A DNA stretch of 64,000 nt from Roseitalea porphyridii (GTDB lineage Bacteria > Pseudomonadota > Alphaproteobacteria > Rhizobiales > Rhizobiaceae): positions 2,852,001 through 2,916,000 of the forward strand of contig NZ_CP036532.1 in assembly GCF_004331955.1 (NCBI RefSeq). The letters run 5' to 3'. The first letter of the stretch is position 1, and each line of letters opens with the position of its first letter. A program made the translations under genes and the position numbers. Under the pieces are notes generated by a model. The model had not been told where the DNA came from. It saw nothing but the letters and a program-made list of their open reading frames with translations, and searched no databases. Positions 34,034 through 43,208 of this stretch are shown here, one piece after another.

Positions 34034-34987
34034 TCAGCCGCCGCCCGCAGTCAGGATGCGCACGATGTCCAGCCCCTGCCGGCCCGGTGTCAGCGGCGCC
34101 GTGCGGCCGGTGATGCAGTCGAGGAAATGCCGCAGTTCGTCGGTCAGCGCCATGCCCGGCGCGACTGCGATCGGTTCGGCCTCGCCCTGCGCCCAGGTCC
34201 ATCGCCCGTTCTGCGCGCGCGCGACCGTGTGCGGCACGACCGAAAGCTTGTCCGGCCAGTCGGCCAGATCGTCCCAGACCAGCGTGCCCGTCTCGCCGGT
34301 GACGGCGAAGCGACGCTCCGCATAGGCCGAATGGCGCGAGACGAACACATGCGCGCTCGGCCCCGCGCCGAAGCGCAGGTGCACATGGGCCATGTCCGCC
34401 TGCCCGTCGGTGACCGACACGGGGACGACGTCGACTTGGGTCGGCCCGCCCTCGACGAGCGAGAGCACAAGCGACAGATCGTGCGGCGCCAGGTCCCACA
34501 GCGCGTCGAACCGGTCGTAGAACTTTCCGAACCCGAGCCGGTGGCTCTGGATGTGGCGCGGCGCGCCGATCCGCCCGGCCTCGAGCGCGGCGACCAGCGC
34601 GTCGAAGGCGGTGTGATAGCGCAGCACGTGGCCGACCAGCAGCACCCGGTCGTTGCGCCGGGCGCTCTCGATCATCCGCTCGGCATCGGCGACGGTCAGC
34701 GCGATCGGCTTTTCGACGAGCACATGCTTGCCCGCCTCAAGCGCCGCGCAGGCCAGATCGGCGTTCTGCTCGGCCGGCAGGGCCAGGACGATGCCGGCGA
34801 CCGCCGGGTCGGCGAGGATCGCATCGGTCGTCGCGACCCGTCCGCCATGCGCCAGGGCAAGCGCGGACGCCTTTTCGGGATTGTGGTCGCAGACCGCGCC
34901 GAGCGCCCCCAGTTCGGCCAGCGTGCGCACATGGTTGCGCCCCCACTGGCCGCATCCGATGACGGCGACGGGCGGTGAACTGGACAC
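34034..34987 (-). CDS. Gfo/Idh/MocA-family dehydrogenase
   Basis: The 317-residue NAD(P)-dependent oxidoreductase begins PPVAVIGCGQWGRNHVRTLAELG, a Rossmann fold with Gly-x-Gly-x-x-Gly. EKPIALTVADAERM carries the family Glu-Lys-Pro, and DLAPHDLSLVLSL the active-site His. The GTG start at 34987 is chosen because AGGAG lies nine bases upstream and no ATG gives an intact Rossmann start; the open frame further upstream is low-complexity. It is probably a WlbA/WbpB-like UDP-sugar dehydrogenase feeding the neighbouring DegT-type aminotransferase, by analogy. Confidence 0.88.
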   Translation of the reverse strand: MSSSPPVAVIGCGQWGRNHVRTLAELGALGAVCDHNPEKASALALAHGGRVATTDAILADPAVAGIVLALPAEQNADLACAALEAGKHVLVEKPIALTVADAERMIESARRNDRVLLVGHVLRYHTAFDALVAALEAGRIGAPRHIQSHRLGFGKFYDRFDALWDLAPHDLSLVLSLVEGGPTQVDVVPVSVTDGQADMAHVHLRFGAGPSAHVFVSRHSAYAERRFAVTGETGTLVWDDLADWPDKLSVVPHTVARAQNGRWTWAQGEAEPIAVAPGMALTDELRHFLDCITGRTAPLTPGRQGLDIVRILTAGGG

Positions 34988-35257
34988 GCGGGAGAACTCC
35001 TGGCTTGGCGGAACGGCCGGGTGGTAGCGGTGCCGGCGCGCCGATGCAAGGCCGGCCGCGCGGCAGGTCCGGTCGGCCGGTCCGGCGGCTCGCGACGGCC
35101 GGGTGCGAGGCAGCACGCCCGTCGCCGGCATGCAAGGCCGGATCGTTCGCGCGTGCCCGCCCGGCGGGCGCGCATTTGGGCGGCTGTGCTTGCTTGACAG
35201 GCCGAAGGGGCGAGCCCTATATCCGCCACGCTTTGACAGGGGCACGCCGCCCCTTCT

Positions 35258-35334
35258 GGCGGAGTAGCTCAGTCGGTTAGAGCAGTGGAATCATAATCCA
35301 TGTGTCGGGGGTTCGAGTCCCTCCTCCGCTACCA
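35258..35334 (+). tRNA. tRNA-Met (CAT)
   Basis: A 77-base cloverleaf with genome-encoded CCA. The acceptor stem is GGCGGAG/CTCCGCT, the D-arm contains GCTCAGTCGGTTAGAGC, and the anticodon loop is ATCATAA, giving CAT at positions 34-36. The T-arm is GGGGGTTCGAGTCCCTC. The body matches alphaproteobacterial elongator tRNA-Met rather than the initiator, since the first pair can form (G-U) and the initiator GGG/CCC anticodon-stem run is absent. Confidence 0.93.
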
Positions 35335-35800
35335 GCAATCTCCCCACCCCTTTGACCCTGTCGGGACACGTCGCCAAGGCTCGGATCGCGACGTCCGGTC
35401 GGTTCGTTGACGATGTTCTCCATGCTCCTTGGTGGCGGTCTGATCCGCAGCCGGCACGATCGTGTGGGAATCGAGCGCCGCCTCCATCGGGTCCGTGAGG
35501 TCGATGTCGCCGAGGGAGACCAGCGTCCCGCCGGTCGGGCTTGCAAGCGCCGGCGAATAGGCTAGTGTCCGGACCGCTGCATGTTCCCCTCGATGGATCG
35601 TCACCCGTGATCAATGCCCAGTTCCATCGTCGCCAACCACGGAGCCGCGTGAGGTTTTGCAACCACGCGGGCAGTCTGAACGCAAGCATCTAGCCCTGGC
35701 GCGGCCGCAAGGCCGTCGACCGGGGGCCGGAAATCCAATCCACACCAAAATCTGGTTCTGATTTCCGGGTCCGCCACCGTCGGCCCGGTGGAGATGCTTG
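35335..35800. other. 466-base gap downstream of the tRNA, no supported gene
   Basis: No reading frame here has convincing coding character. A 91-codon minus-strand frame (35329-35604) runs back into the tRNA and is probably spurious. The only structure is CCGGAAATC (35727-35735) paired with GATTTCCGG (35760-35768), a 9-bp inverted repeat with a 24-base loop about 35 bases before the next gene. No integrase or repeat of the tRNA 3' end is visible. Confidence 0.5.
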
Positions 35801-36322
35801 ATGACGACCTATCTGGCCGGCTGTCCGATGACAGCGACCGACATGCGCATATGCGAGGCCTTGCGCGACCAACTCAGCGGCACCGGATCGGCGCTGCTGC
35901 CCCTTCTCGAAGACAAGATCGACAGTGCCGTCCTCGTCGCCGACGACCGGATCGATCCGCGCGTGGTGACGCTGAACAGCCGCGTGCTGTTCGGCGTCGA
36001 CGATGAGCCGCCGCAGACGCGCATCCTCGTCCGCAGCGCCTTCCGGCACGGGCTGATCGGGCTGACGCTGCCGATCACGGCGCCGCGCGGTCTGGCCCTG
36101 CTCGGCCTTCGCCGGGGACAGCGCTACGCTTTCGGCGAGCACGGCACGACGCGCACGATCTTCGTCGAGGACGTTCCGTTCCAGCCCCAGGCGCGGCGCT
36201 TCATGCGCGATGTCGAGCCGGCCCGCGACGAGCCCGCCCCGATCGTCGATCTGGAAGCGGCGCGCAACGCACGCCGAACCGGTGACCGGTCCCGCACCGG
36301 CACGACCTGCAGATCATCGTAG
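35801..36322 (+). CDS. Rnk/GreA-C-terminal-domain-like protein
   Basis: The 173-residue protein carries a GreA/Rnk-type C-terminal beta domain ([28 protein letters not shown]...[44 protein letters not shown]). It lacks the N-terminal coiled coil of true Gre factors, so transcript cleavage is not expected. Rnk-like proteins bind RNA polymerase and modulate nucleoside diphosphate kinase levels. The C-terminal 40 residues are basic and low-complexity. The ATG follows GGTGGAG. The next gene starts 11 bases downstream, so the two form an operon. Confidence 0.75.
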   Translation: MTTYLAGCPMTATDMRICEALRDQLSGTGSALLPLLEDKIDSAVLVADDRIDPRVVTLNSRVLFGVDDEPPQTRILVRSAFRHGLIGLTLPITAPRGLALLGLRRGQRYAFGEHGTTRTIFVEDVPFQPQARRFMRDVEPARDEPAPIVDLEAARNARRTGDRSRTGTTCRSS

Positions 36323-36333
36323 GGGGACCGACC

Positions 36334-37587
36334 ATGAAAGTCGTTGTTCTGGGCGCGGGCGTCATCGGTGTGACGTCCGCCTACTATCTCGAAAAGGCCG
36401 GCCATGAGGTCACCGTGCTGGAAAGGCGGGAAGGGCCAGCGCTGGAGACGAGCTTTGCCAATGCCGGGCAGATCTCGCCGGGCTACGCCGCGCCCTGGGC
36501 CGGTCCGGGCGTGCCGCTCAAGGCGGTCAAGTGGCTGACGATGAAGCACGGCCCGCTGGCGATCCGGCCACGGCTCGATCCGGCCCTGTGGTCCTGGCTC
36601 GCCATGATGCTGCGCAATTGCACCGAGGCGCGCTACGCACTCAACAAGAGCCGCATGGTTCCGCTCGCCGAGTACAGCCGGGACAGTCTGCGCGAACTGC
36701 GCCGGCAGACCGGCATCGCCTATGACGAGCGCACGCGCGGCACCTTGCAGCTCTTCCGGACGCAGAAGCAGCTTGACGGCGCTGGCAAGGATGTCGCCGT
36801 GCTCGACCGATTGGGCGTGCCCCACGCGCTCCTTGACCACGACGGCTGCATCGCGGCGGAGCCGGGGCTTGCCGCCGCGCGCGACAGGATTGTCGGGGGC
36901 CTGCGCCTGCCGCAGGACGAGACCGGCGACTGCCGCCTGTTCACGGCCGCGCTGGCGGCCCTCGTCGCGCGGTCGGGCGAGGTCCGCTACGGGGTCTCGG
37001 TCAAGGCCATCGTCCATGACGGACGCAAGGTGACCGGCGTCAGCACCGATACCGGGATCGTCAAGGCCGACGCCATCGTCACCTGCCTCGGCACCTGCTC
37101 GCCCGCCCTTCTGGCGCCGCTCGGCCTGCGCATTCCGGTCTATCCGGTCAAGGGCTATTCGCTGACCGTGCCGATCGCCGACGAAGCGGCGGCACCGGTC
37201 TCCACGGTGATGGACGAGACCCACAAGATCGCGATCACGCGGCTCGGCCGCACCATCCGCGTCGGCGGCACGGCGGAACTGGCCGGCCACGACCTGTCCT
37301 TGCGGCCCCGGCGGCGCGCCCCGCTCGAATTCGCCGTCTCGGACCTGTTTGCTGGCGCCGGGCGCCTCGCCGACGCGACGTTCTGGACCGGGCTGCGGCC
37401 GATGACCCCGGACGGTCCCCCGATCATCGGGCGGGCCGCGCTTGGCGGTCTTTATCTGAACACCGGCCACGGCACACTCGGCTGGACGATGGCGTGCGGC
37501 TCGGCACGCGTGATCGCCGATCTGGTCTCGGGCCGCACGCCCGACATCGACGCGCGCGATCTCGGCCCGCAGCGATATGAAAGCTGA
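36334..37587 (+). CDS. dadA: D-amino-acid dehydrogenase (DadA-like FAD oxidoreductase)
   Basis: The 417-residue flavoenzyme begins [34 protein letters not shown] (FAD-binding Rossmann fold) and has [29 protein letters not shown], typical of DadA. The C-terminal FAD block [17 protein letters not shown]...[28 protein letters not shown] is also present. It oxidises D-amino acids to 2-oxo acids and passes electrons to the respiratory chain at the inner-membrane face. No alanine racemase gene (dadX) is adjacent, so the substrate may be other than D-Ala. AGGGGGA serves as ribosome site. Confidence 0.9.
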   Translation: MKVVVLGAGVIGVTSAYYLEKAGHEVTVLERREGPALETSFANAGQISPGYAAPWAGPGVPLKAVKWLTMKHGPLAIRPRLDPALWSWLAMMLRNCTEARYALNKSRMVPLAEYSRDSLRELRRQTGIAYDERTRGTLQLFRTQKQLDGAGKDVAVLDRLGVPHALLDHDGCIAAEPGLAAARDRIVGGLRLPQDETGDCRLFTAALAALVARSGEVRYGVSVKAIVHDGRKVTGVSTDTGIVKADAIVTCLGTCSPALLAPLGLRIPVYPVKGYSLTVPIADEAAAPVSTVMDETHKIAITRLGRTIRVGGTAELAGHDLSLRPRRRAPLEFAVSDLFAGAGRLADATFWTGLRPMTPDGPPIIGRAALGGLYLNTGHGTLGWTMACGSARVIADLVSGRTPDIDARDLGPQRYES

Positions 37588-37766
37588 GCGCAGTTGACCG
37601 GAGCGCCGCGCTCGGCCATCGGAGGGGTCCCACCAAGGCGAACGCGGACAGGGCGCGGGGCATGGATCAGTCGGACCAATCGCACGATAACGCCCGGGCG
37701 CTGACGGGCGCTGGCGGGCATGATGGCCCTCGGCCGGCCCCCGCCCTGCCGCGCGGGCCGCGCTAG

Positions 37767-38351
37767 ATGCCGGGCCCGGGACCCGTCACCGTCGGCGTTC
37801 TGTTGGCGGCCGGCCGTTCCGAGCGGTTCGGCGCGGCCGACAAGCTGCTGGCGACGTTCAGGGGCGTGCCGCTCGTCCGCCACGCGGCGAACGCCATGGC
37901 CTCGGCCGGCCTGACACATCGGATCGCCGTGACGTCGAGCGGGGATGTCGCCCGCCTCGTCGACCCGCTATGCGACCGGGTGATCACGCAGGCGAGCGCG
38001 GCCATGTCCGGGACGATCCGGACCGGCGTCGAGCACGCGCGCGAGCTCGGCGCGGAGCGTCTCCTGCTCGTGCTCGGCGACATGCCGTTCGTGACCGCGG
38101 CGATGCTCGACCAGCTGGTGGCGCGCTGCACCGACGATGCGCCCGCCGCGCTGACCGACGGCGCGCGCATCGTGCCGCCGGCCTGCTTTCCGAGTGGGGA
38201 TTTCGACGCTCTGTCCGCGCTTCGCGGTGACCGGGGCGCGCGCGAGCGGCTCGGCCGGCTGCCGCCCTCCGCATGCGTCCAAGTTCCCTGCCCGGCGCTC
38301 GTCGATATCGATGACCAGGCCGCACTGGCACGGTGGGACCGCGCCGGATAG
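37767..38351 (+). CDS. MobA/MocA-type nucleotidyltransferase
   Basis: The 194-residue protein has the nucleotidyltransferase start VGVLLAAGRSERFGAADKLLATFRGVPLVRH and the metal-binding LLVLGDMPFVTAAML. The length and the NTP_transf_3 pattern resemble the cytidylyltransferase MocA, which makes molybdopterin cytosine dinucleotide, and related small transferases. No xanthine dehydrogenase-type gene is beside it, so the cofactor link is inference. The start ATG directly follows a stop in the same frame (TAG-ATG) and has no good ribosome site; the true start could be slightly different. Confidence 0.8.
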   Translation: MPGPGPVTVGVLLAAGRSERFGAADKLLATFRGVPLVRHAANAMASAGLTHRIAVTSSGDVARLVDPLCDRVITQASAAMSGTIRTGVEHARELGAERLLLVLGDMPFVTAAMLDQLVARCTDDAPAALTDGARIVPPACFPSGDFDALSALRGDRGARERLGRLPPSACVQVPCPALVDIDDQAALARWDRAG

Positions 38352-38488
38352 CCAAAAGCGCGGCCTCACCGAACAGTTCGGCGCCGTGCGTGGCTTGAAC
38401 CCCTTCGCCGGCCCGCGCATTGTCGCCGAAACGAACCGCAATCGTGCCGCTCGCAAAGACGCGCCGCCGCACCGACCCCCTGAATGCC

Positions 38489-39100
38489 ATGTCGCTCGAC
38501 CAGATCCTCATCTTCATCCCCGCCGCCCTGCTTCTGGGCCTGTCGCCTGGCGCCAACAATCTGCTGGCCTTCGCCTCGGCCGCCCGGGCCGGCTGGCGGC
38601 GCGCCGCGCTCGGCGTGATCGGCCGCGTCGTCGCATGGGCCGTGCTCGTCGTGCTGGTCGCGTTCGGTCTCGGGGCGGTGCTGGAGGCGTCCGAAGCGGC
38701 GTTCCTCGTCGTCAAATGGCTGGGCGTCGCCTATCTGGCCTATCTGGCGGTGCGGTTCTGGAACGCGCCGGTCGAGGCCGAGCCCGCGCTTCCGCCGACC
38801 GGCGCGCTGATGCGCCGCGAGTTCCTGACCCTGATGGGCAACCCGAAGGCCTATCTGCTGCTGACCGCCTTCCTGCCTCAGTTCGTCGATCCCGCTGCGG
38901 CACCGACGCCGCAGCTTCTGGCGCTCGGCCTTCTCTATCTGGTCATCGAGGCGGTGGCGGCGATGAGCTGGGTCACGCTCGGCATGCTGGTCGGCGCGCA
39001 TGCGCTGACGCCGCTGCGCCGGCGCCTTGTCAACCGCGTCTCCGGCGGACTTCTGGGCCTCGCCGCCATCGCGCTGGCGCGCACCGACCGTGCCCAATAG
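38489..39100 (+). CDS. LysE-family amino-acid exporter
   Basis: The 203-residue inner-membrane protein has about six hydrophobic helices and the LysE/RhtB landmarks LLLGLSPGANNLLAFASAARAGWRRAALGVIGRVVAWAVLV near the N terminus and REFLTLMGNPKAYLLLTAFLPQFVD in the middle. It should export an amino acid or related metabolite. It overlaps the following EamA transporter gene by 11 bases if the GTG start of that gene is right. The ATG at 38489 gives the normal family N terminus MSLDQILIFIPAALLLGLSPG. Confidence 0.9.
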   Translation: MSLDQILIFIPAALLLGLSPGANNLLAFASAARAGWRRAALGVIGRVVAWAVLVVLVAFGLGAVLEASEAAFLVVKWLGVAYLAYLAVRFWNAPVEAEPALPPTGALMRREFLTLMGNPKAYLLLTAFLPQFVDPAAAPTPQLLALGLLYLVIEAVAAMSWVTLGMLVGAHALTPLRRRLVNRVSGGLLGLAAIALARTDRAQ

Positions 39101-40022
39101 GCGCGCACAGGTTCCCGAGGACACCGCGACGGCGACCGCATTCGGCGCCGTGATCGCCGTCGCAATGGCGGCGGCCCTGTGGGGCACGGTGGGCGTCGCC
39201 TCGAAGCTGCTTTACGGCACCACCGAGATCTCGCCGGTCTTCGTCGGCTTCGTGCGGCTGGCGCTCGCCTCGCCGCTGCTGCTGGTCCTGTCGCTGGCAA
39301 CCGTCGGCCGGCGCACCTTCGCCTTCGCCGGCCGAGAACTGGGCGCGATCGTCATGATCGGCGTCTCCATGGCGCTCTATCAGCTGTTCTACTTCACGGC
39401 CGTCGCCACCACCGGGGTCGCCATCGCCACGCTGGTGACGATCTGCACCGCGCCGCTGATGGTGGCGCTGCTTGCCGGCCTTTTTCTGGGCGAGCGGCTG
39501 ACCGCGCCGGTGATCGGCGCGCTTGCCATCGGCATCGCCGGTACCGCGATGCTCGTGGGCGTCCCCTCCGATGTCGGGGTCACGCAGGCCGCCGTTCTTG
39601 CCGGTACCGGCTGGGCGCTGGGCTCGGCGGTCAGCTTCGCCCTCTTCACGCTCTTCAGCCGGGTGCTGGCGCCGCGCCATCATCCGTTCACGCTGATCGG
39701 CATCGGCCTTGGGGCGGGCGCGCTGATGCTGCTGCCGGTCGCCCTGTTCCATCTGCCCGCCTCGGTCCCGGCGGAAGGCCTGTGGCTGCTGCTCTATATC
39801 GGGCTGGTTCCGACAGGGTTTGCCTATGTCATCTTCTTTGCCGGCATGAAGCGGGCGGGCGCGACGGTCGCCAGCATCGCCGCGCTGACCGAGCCGCTGA
39901 CGGCGACGCTGCTGGCCTGGCTGCTGTTCGATGAGAGGCTTGGCGCGCTCGGCCTGATCGGCGCGGCCCTGCTCGTCGCCGCCATGGTGCTGCTGACGCG
40001 AAGCACACGGACCGCGCGGTAG
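39090..40022 (+). CDS. EamA-family (drug/metabolite) transporter
   Basis: The protein has ten predicted transmembrane helices as two EamA repeats (AVAMAAALWGTVGVASKLLYGTTEISPVFVGFVRLALASP and AGTGWALGSAVSFALFTLFSRVLAPRHHPFTLIGIGLGAG). Terminal motifs GLVPTGFAYVIFFAGMKRAGATVASIAALTEPLTATLLAWLLFDERL are typical. It exports small metabolites by the family's usual proton- or gradient-coupled exchange. The start is uncertain: GTG at 39090 (310 residues) is preferred as it lies at the end of lysE; ATG at 39027 would add 21 residues and a longer overlap. No strong ribosome site marks either. Confidence 0.85.
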   Translation: MPNRRAQVPEDTATATAFGAVIAVAMAAALWGTVGVASKLLYGTTEISPVFVGFVRLALASPLLLVLSLATVGRRTFAFAGRELGAIVMIGVSMALYQLFYFTAVATTGVAIATLVTICTAPLMVALLAGLFLGERLTAPVIGALAIGIAGTAMLVGVPSDVGVTQAAVLAGTGWALGSAVSFALFTLFSRVLAPRHHPFTLIGIGLGAGALMLLPVALFHLPASVPAEGLWLLLYIGLVPTGFAYVIFFAGMKRAGATVASIAALTEPLTATLLAWLLFDERLGALGLIGAALLVAAMVLLTRSTRTAR

Positions 40023-40032
40023 ACGGGTCCGG

Positions 40033-41454
40033 TCAGTCCGTTCTGGCCAGCCTTGGCGAGACGAAGTGCGCCAGCGCGACGAGGCCGACCAGCGCCAGCG
40101 GCACGCTGCCCAGGAACACCCAGCGCGCGGCGGGCAGGAAGGCCTCGGGCGTCCCGGCTGCGGCGAAGCCGGCCGCGTTGGCGATGATGCCGATATAGGC
40201 CGCGCCCAGCGCATAGCCGAGCCGCTGCACGGTGGGAATCGCGCCGGAAACACGCTCGGTCTCGGCCGGATCGGAGAGCGTCGTCACCCGGCGCAGGATG
40301 AAGGTCCAGGCGATGCCGAAGCCGCCCCCCTCGATCACCGCGACGATGGCGATCAGCCAGACCGGGCCCGCCGGCACGGCAAACGCGAAACCGACGATGC
40401 TGACCCCCACCATCGCCATGCCGGCGATGATGTATCTGGGGTCGTGCCGCGGATCGGCGCCCGACACGATGATCGCGAACACCGTCCAGCCGACCGCCGA
40501 ACAGGCGACCAGATAGCCCGCGACGATGGCCGAGACGCCATGGATCGCCACGACCAGCAGCGGGCCGTAGGCGGTGATCGCGATGGTCGCCGCCGACATG
40601 GCGAGCACCATGGTCAGCGCGCTGCCATGCGCGCTGGCAAGACCGAACGGCATCGGCGGCAGCAGCCGGTCGGGACCGGCGCGCCCGTCGAGCACGAGAA
40701 AGACGACCAGCAGCGCCGCGCCTGCGGTGATGAAGGCGGGGGTCGCGACCGGATCGATATCGATGCCGGCGTATGCGACCGAGACGATCCCGGCGGCGAG
40801 CACGGCAAGGCGCAGCACTGGCACGGTGTTCGAAAGGCCCTCGGCGGGCGGCCGCGCGCCGAGCTTCGCGGCAAGACCGATCCACAGCGCCAGCGCGAAT
40901 GCCTGCGCGGCGAAGAAGACAAACCCGGCCCGCCAGGTGGCGTATTCGACGAACAGCCCGCCGATCAGCGGCCCGAGAAAGGACGACACGCCCCACAGCG
41001 CCGAGATCGCCGCCATCGCTCGCGCCATCAGGCGTGGCGGAAACAGGATGGAGACCGCGACGAACGACAGCGCCATCAGCCCGCCGCCGCCCAGTCCCTG
41101 CAAAAGCCGGCCGGCCAGCAGCACCGGCATGGTCGGCGCGAAAGCGCTGACAAGGCATCCGATGGCGAACAGGACGCCGGCGAGCGTCATCGGCAGGCGC
41201 AGCCCGTAGCGCAGGGCCAGGAACCCGCCCGTCGCGCCGGCGACGATGGAGCCGATCTCGTAGAGCGCCACCGACCAGGCGACCAGCGCGCCGCCGCCGA
41301 TCTCGGCGACGATCGCCGGCAACATCGTCGCCACGATCAGCCCGTCGGCCGCATGCAGCCACACGCCAAGGCACACCAGCGCCAGGGCCGGCGCATGATC
41401 GCGCGTTGCGATTTCAGACCAGGCGACGCGGGTGTGTGGAGCGGGATCGGCCAT
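40033..41454 (-). CDS. MFS transporter (14-TM drug-exporter type)
   Basis: The 473-residue protein has about fourteen hydrophobic helices with the DHA2-type signature LLAGRLLQGLGGGGLMALSFVAVSILFPPRLMARAMAAISALWGVSSFLGPLIGGLF. It begins ALALVCLGVWLHAADGLIVATMLPAIVAEI, an acidic-residue-containing first helix. It should export a hydrophobic toxic compound using the proton gradient. The ATG at 41454 follows AAAGG. It diverges from a Cys-rich regulator, and an AT-rich palindrome between them is the likely operator, so the pair looks like a sensor-pump module. Confidence 0.9.
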   Translation of the reverse strand: MADPAPHTRVAWSEIATRDHAPALALVCLGVWLHAADGLIVATMLPAIVAEIGGGALVAWSVALYEIGSIVAGATGGFLALRYGLRLPMTLAGVLFAIGCLVSAFAPTMPVLLAGRLLQGLGGGGLMALSFVAVSILFPPRLMARAMAAISALWGVSSFLGPLIGGLFVEYATWRAGFVFFAAQAFALALWIGLAAKLGARPPAEGLSNTVPVLRLAVLAAGIVSVAYAGIDIDPVATPAFITAGAALLVVFLVLDGRAGPDRLLPPMPFGLASAHGSALTMVLAMSAATIAITAYGPLLVVAIHGVSAIVAGYLVACSAVGWTVFAIIVSGADPRHDPRYIIAGMAMVGVSIVGFAFAVPAGPVWLIAIVAVIEGGGFGIAWTFILRRVTTLSDPAETERVSGAIPTVQRLGYALGAAYIGIIANAAGFAAAGTPEAFLPAARWVFLGSVPLALVGLVALAHFVSPRLARTD

Positions 41455-41480
41455 TGACGGCGGCCTTTCGGTCGTTATTA

Positions 41481-41500
41481 TATAAAGCAATTACTTTATA
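41481..41500. promoter_or_regulatory. Candidate operator palindrome between the MFS gene and its regulator
   Basis: TATAAAG (41481-41487) and CTTTATA (41494-41500) are perfect inverted repeats separated by six bases, in an A+T-rich island between divergent genes. It overlaps any plausible promoter of both, so it is the likely binding site of the 41512 regulator. Confidence 0.6.
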
Positions 41501-41511
41501 AAAAGAGACCG

Positions 41512-42156
41512 ATGTCAAGACCGACCGATGAGCGACTGCTCTACCTGATCAAGAGCCGGGGCCCGGTGACCGCCAGGGACGCCGGCGCCGCGCTCGCCAT
41601 GACGCCGGCCGGCGCACAGCAATGGCTTGCCAAGCTCGCCGGCGAAGGCCTTGTCGCCCCTGAAGACCGCAGGCACGGGCGCGGCCGGCCGCGCCGCTAC
41701 TGGGCTTTGACCGAACGGGGCCATGCGCGCTTTCCCGACCGTCATTCGGACCTGACGCTGGACATGCTGGCCTCGACCCGGGCCGTGTTCGGCGCCGAGG
41801 GGCTCGACCGGCTGATCGCCCATCGCGAAGCCGAAACGCTCGCACGGTACCGAGCGGCGATGGCGGGTTGCGCGTCCCTTGACGCGCGCGTCGCCAAACT
41901 CGCAGACCTGCGCAGCGCGGAGGGCTACATGGCCAACTGGCACCGTACCGACGATAGCAGCTTCGTGCTGGTCGAGAACCATTGCCCGATCTGCGCGGCC
42001 GCCGCCGTCTGCCAGGGCCTTTGCCGGTCGGAACTGGCGATCTTCCGCGCCGTCCTCGGACCCGATGCAAGGGTGGAGCGCACCGAACATGTGCTGGAAG
42101 GCGCGCGCCGCTGCGCCTACGCGATCGGCCATGCCGAACAACGCGCCGACGCTTGA
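41512..42156 (+). CDS. SufR-like helix-turn-helix regulator with cysteine cluster
   Basis: The 214-residue protein has an N-terminal winged helix (RLLYLIKSRGPVTARDAGAALAMTPAGAQQWLAKLAGEGLVAPEDRRHGRGRPRRYWALTERGHARFPDRH, about 1-78). A helical linker follows. The C-terminal domain has NHCPICAAAAVCQGLCRSE and a further Cys in ARRCAYAIG, a layout like SufR-type proteins that bind a [4Fe-4S] cluster. It is probably redox- or Fe-S-responsive and represses the divergent MFS gene. The metal cluster and target are inference. The ATG follows AAAGAGA, close to the palindrome. Confidence 0.85.
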   Translation: MSRPTDERLLYLIKSRGPVTARDAGAALAMTPAGAQQWLAKLAGEGLVAPEDRRHGRGRPRRYWALTERGHARFPDRHSDLTLDMLASTRAVFGAEGLDRLIAHREAETLARYRAAMAGCASLDARVAKLADLRSAEGYMANWHRTDDSSFVLVENHCPICAAAAVCQGLCRSELAIFRAVLGPDARVERTEHVLEGARRCAYAIGHAEQRADA

Positions 42157-42174
42157 GGGCGCGCGCTTCTCCGC

Positions 42175-43179
42175 TCAGCCGGCGGCATCCTCCTGCGGCA
42201 CCGCGATCACCGCCAGGCAGTCGCCGGACTTGATCAGGCCGGGGAAATGGCGCGACACGACGATGCCCGAGCGGCTGGCGTGATAGTCGACGGGCGGCTC
42301 GCCGGTGCGCTCGGTCGGCCAGATCCGCGCCAGCATGTCGCCGGCCTCCACCGGATCGCCCAGATTGACCCAAGGCTCGAACAGGCCGTCGTTCTGGCTG
42401 AAGGTGAAGCAGTCGTCGCCCGGCATGTCGAGCATGACGGTCGGCCCGGTCTCCATCTCGCCCTTCATGATGCCGGCATGGATCAGCACGTTGCGCACGC
42501 CCTTCTTGGCGATCGCCACCGACGTGCCGGTCGCCGTGCCGCCGCCGCCCAGTTCGGTTGTCACGAACACCTTGCCCTGGTCCTCAACGGCGGTGTCGTA
42601 CATGCCGACATTGTCGATCTCCAGCAGCATCAGCGTGAACGGCGCGTTGAACGCCCGGACCGCCTCGACACAGCGCTGCTCCTGCGCCTTGTCGTCGAGC
42701 ACGTGCGCGCAGGCGAACGGCACGAAGTCCAGCGTCTTGCCGCCCGAATGGAAGTCGAGAACGATGTCGGCCATCGGCACGAGCGTGCGGTTGAAATAGT
42801 CGGCGATCTTCTCGGTGACGGTGCCGTCGGGCTTGCCCGGAAAGGCGCGGTTGAGGTTGCGCTGGTCGATCGGCGATACGCGCGTCGCCGCCTTGAAGGC
42901 GGGGAAGTTGAACGCCGGCACGATGATGACGCGGCCGGTAATGTCGGCCGCCTCGAGCGTATAGGCCAGGTCGAACAGCGCCAGCGGGCCTTCATATTCG
43001 TCGCCATGGTTGGCGCCCGTCAGAAGCGCGGTCGGCCCCTCGCCGTTCCTGATCACGGTCAGCGGGATCATGATCGATCCCCAGGCCGAATCGTCGCGAC
43101 TGTAGGGCAGGCGCAGGAACCCGTGATGCTTGCCGTCCACGTCGAGCGGGATGGTCGGCTTGATCGGGTTGGCGGGCAT
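42175..43179 (-). CDS. doeB: N-alpha-acetyl-L-2,4-diaminobutyrate deacetylase DoeB
   Basis: The 334-residue zinc enzyme (AstE/AspA superfamily) removes the acetyl group from N-alpha-acetyl-diaminobutyrate, the product of ectoine ring opening, giving L-2,4-diaminobutyrate. The metal-binding TGANHGDEYEGPLAL and later DIVLDFHSGGKTLDFVPFACAH are visible. TTELGGGGTATGTSVAIAKKGVRNVLIHAG is the EutE/DoeB pattern. The ATG at 43179 is preferred, with AGGGTCT upstream; one seven codons earlier is the alternative. It is the last gene of the long minus-strand ectoine operon, 29 bases after doeA. Confidence 0.95.
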   Translation of the reverse strand: MPANPIKPTIPLDVDGKHHGFLRLPYSRDDSAWGSIMIPLTVIRNGEGPTALLTGANHGDEYEGPLALFDLAYTLEAADITGRVIIVPAFNFPAFKAATRVSPIDQRNLNRAFPGKPDGTVTEKIADYFNRTLVPMADIVLDFHSGGKTLDFVPFACAHVLDDKAQEQRCVEAVRAFNAPFTLMLLEIDNVGMYDTAVEDQGKVFVTTELGGGGTATGTSVAIAKKGVRNVLIHAGIMKGEMETGPTVMLDMPGDDCFTFSQNDGLFEPWVNLGDPVEAGDMLARIWPTERTGEPPVDYHASRSGIVVSRHFPGLIKSGDCLAVIAVPQEDAAG

Positions 43180-43208
43180 GGTGGAGACCCTGTGCAGCAT
43201 TTCCGGCT

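Noticed and set aside
35329-35604. 91-codon minus-strand frame overlapping the tRNA 3' end
   Set aside because: It runs into the tRNA gene, has no ribosome site and no recognisable domain.
35258-35800. Integrated element at the tRNA-Met gene
   Set aside because: No integrase, no repeat of the tRNA 3' end and no composition shift were found in the downstream gap.
37662-37766. 34-codon ORF directly before the MobA-like gene
   Set aside because: Low-complexity Pro/Arg/Gly-rich translation with no ribosome site; it ends exactly before the next ATG, but nothing supports expression.
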